A stretch of 5,913 nt of DNA from Gemmatimonadota bacterium (lineage in GTDB: Bacteria; Gemmatimonadota; Gemmatimonadetes; Longimicrobiales; Longimicrobiaceae): NCBI GenBank assembly GCA_019348265.1, contig JAHWJV010000241.1:1-5913 (forward strand). The letters run 5' to 3'. Shown here in pieces: positions 5,850 to 5,913 of the stretch. Position 1 is the stretch's first letter. Every line of letters starts with the position of its first letter. The notes beneath the pieces are model-generated. The model did no database searches, was not told the DNA's origin, and saw only the letters and a program-made list of their open reading frames with translations. Made by a program: the position numbers and the translations under genes.

Positions 5850-5913
5850 CGATCTCCCTCCTCCGGGGTCTTCACCATGTAGCCGACCCCGCGGACCGTC
5901 TGGATCAGCTCAC
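5846..5913 (-). CDS. OmpR-family response regulator, C-terminal 21 codons (continues beyond window)
   Basis: Only the end of this gene is present. The minus strand reads ELIQTVRGVGYMVKTPEEGD followed by Arg and stop. The IQTVRGVGY segment is the hallmark C-terminal beta hairpin of the winged-helix DNA-binding domain of OmpR/PhoB-type regulators. Its TGA overlaps the GTG of the sensor kinase, the usual arrangement of a cognate pair. It would be the DNA-binding output partner of that kinase; its targets and its receiver domain cannot be seen here. Confidence 0.9.
   Translation of the reverse strand, partial: ELIQTVRGVGYMVKTPEEGDR
5854..5864 (-). promoter_or_regulatory. Ribosome binding site of the sensor kinase gene
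   Basis: The minus strand reads GGAGGAGGGAG, ending 4 bases before the GTG at 5849, within the last codons of the response regulator. It is a strong site that supports the GTG start and the overlap with the regulator stop. Confidence 0.75.

Overview
This is a high-GC window (about two thirds G+C by eye). Codon third positions are strongly G/C and Shine-Dalgarno sites are of the GGAGG type. It looks like chromosomal DNA of a GC-rich, signalling-rich Gram-negative bacterium. HELNNPL-type hybrid kinases beside REC-HD-GYP proteins, and an OmpR/EnvZ-like pair, would fit Gemmatimonadota, Acidobacteriota, Myxococcota or similar lineages, but no marker gene here fixes the taxon. I see no mobile element, CRISPR array, tRNA or rRNA.

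Layout: two convergent gene groups meet at about 2408-2496. On the plus strand, a hybrid histidine kinase (PAS, HisKA, HATPase, receiver), cut off by the left edge, overlaps by 4 bases (ATGA) a REC-HD-GYP response regulator, a predicted cyclic-di-GMP phosphodiesterase. On the minus strand, read from the right edge, there are four genes: the last 21 codons of an OmpR-family response regulator; a HAMP sensor histidine kinase overlapping it by 4 bases (GTGA); after a 67-base gap, a membrane protein joining an N-terminal YqjE/holin-III-like domain to a C-terminal YihY/BrkB domain; and, one base later, an unrecognised 186-residue protein.

Likely working: the plus pair is a phosphorelay in which a PAS-gated kinase controls c-di-GMP breakdown. 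The minus group pairs an EnvZ/OmpR-like system with an inner-membrane protein and a small soluble partner, which suggests envelope sensing and adjustment. Whether the last two genes are regulated by the two-component pair is inference from same-strand order and spacing.

The main points for follow-up are: the holin-like/BrkB fusion; the unknown protein tied to it; the complete three-metal ligand set of the HD-GYP domain; the Glu-Glu acidic pair in the hybrid kinase receiver; a perfect 20-base palindrome inside the HAMP kinase gene, in a loop insertion; and a 12-base inverted repeat inside the hybrid kinase gene. No clearly new multi-gene system is visible.
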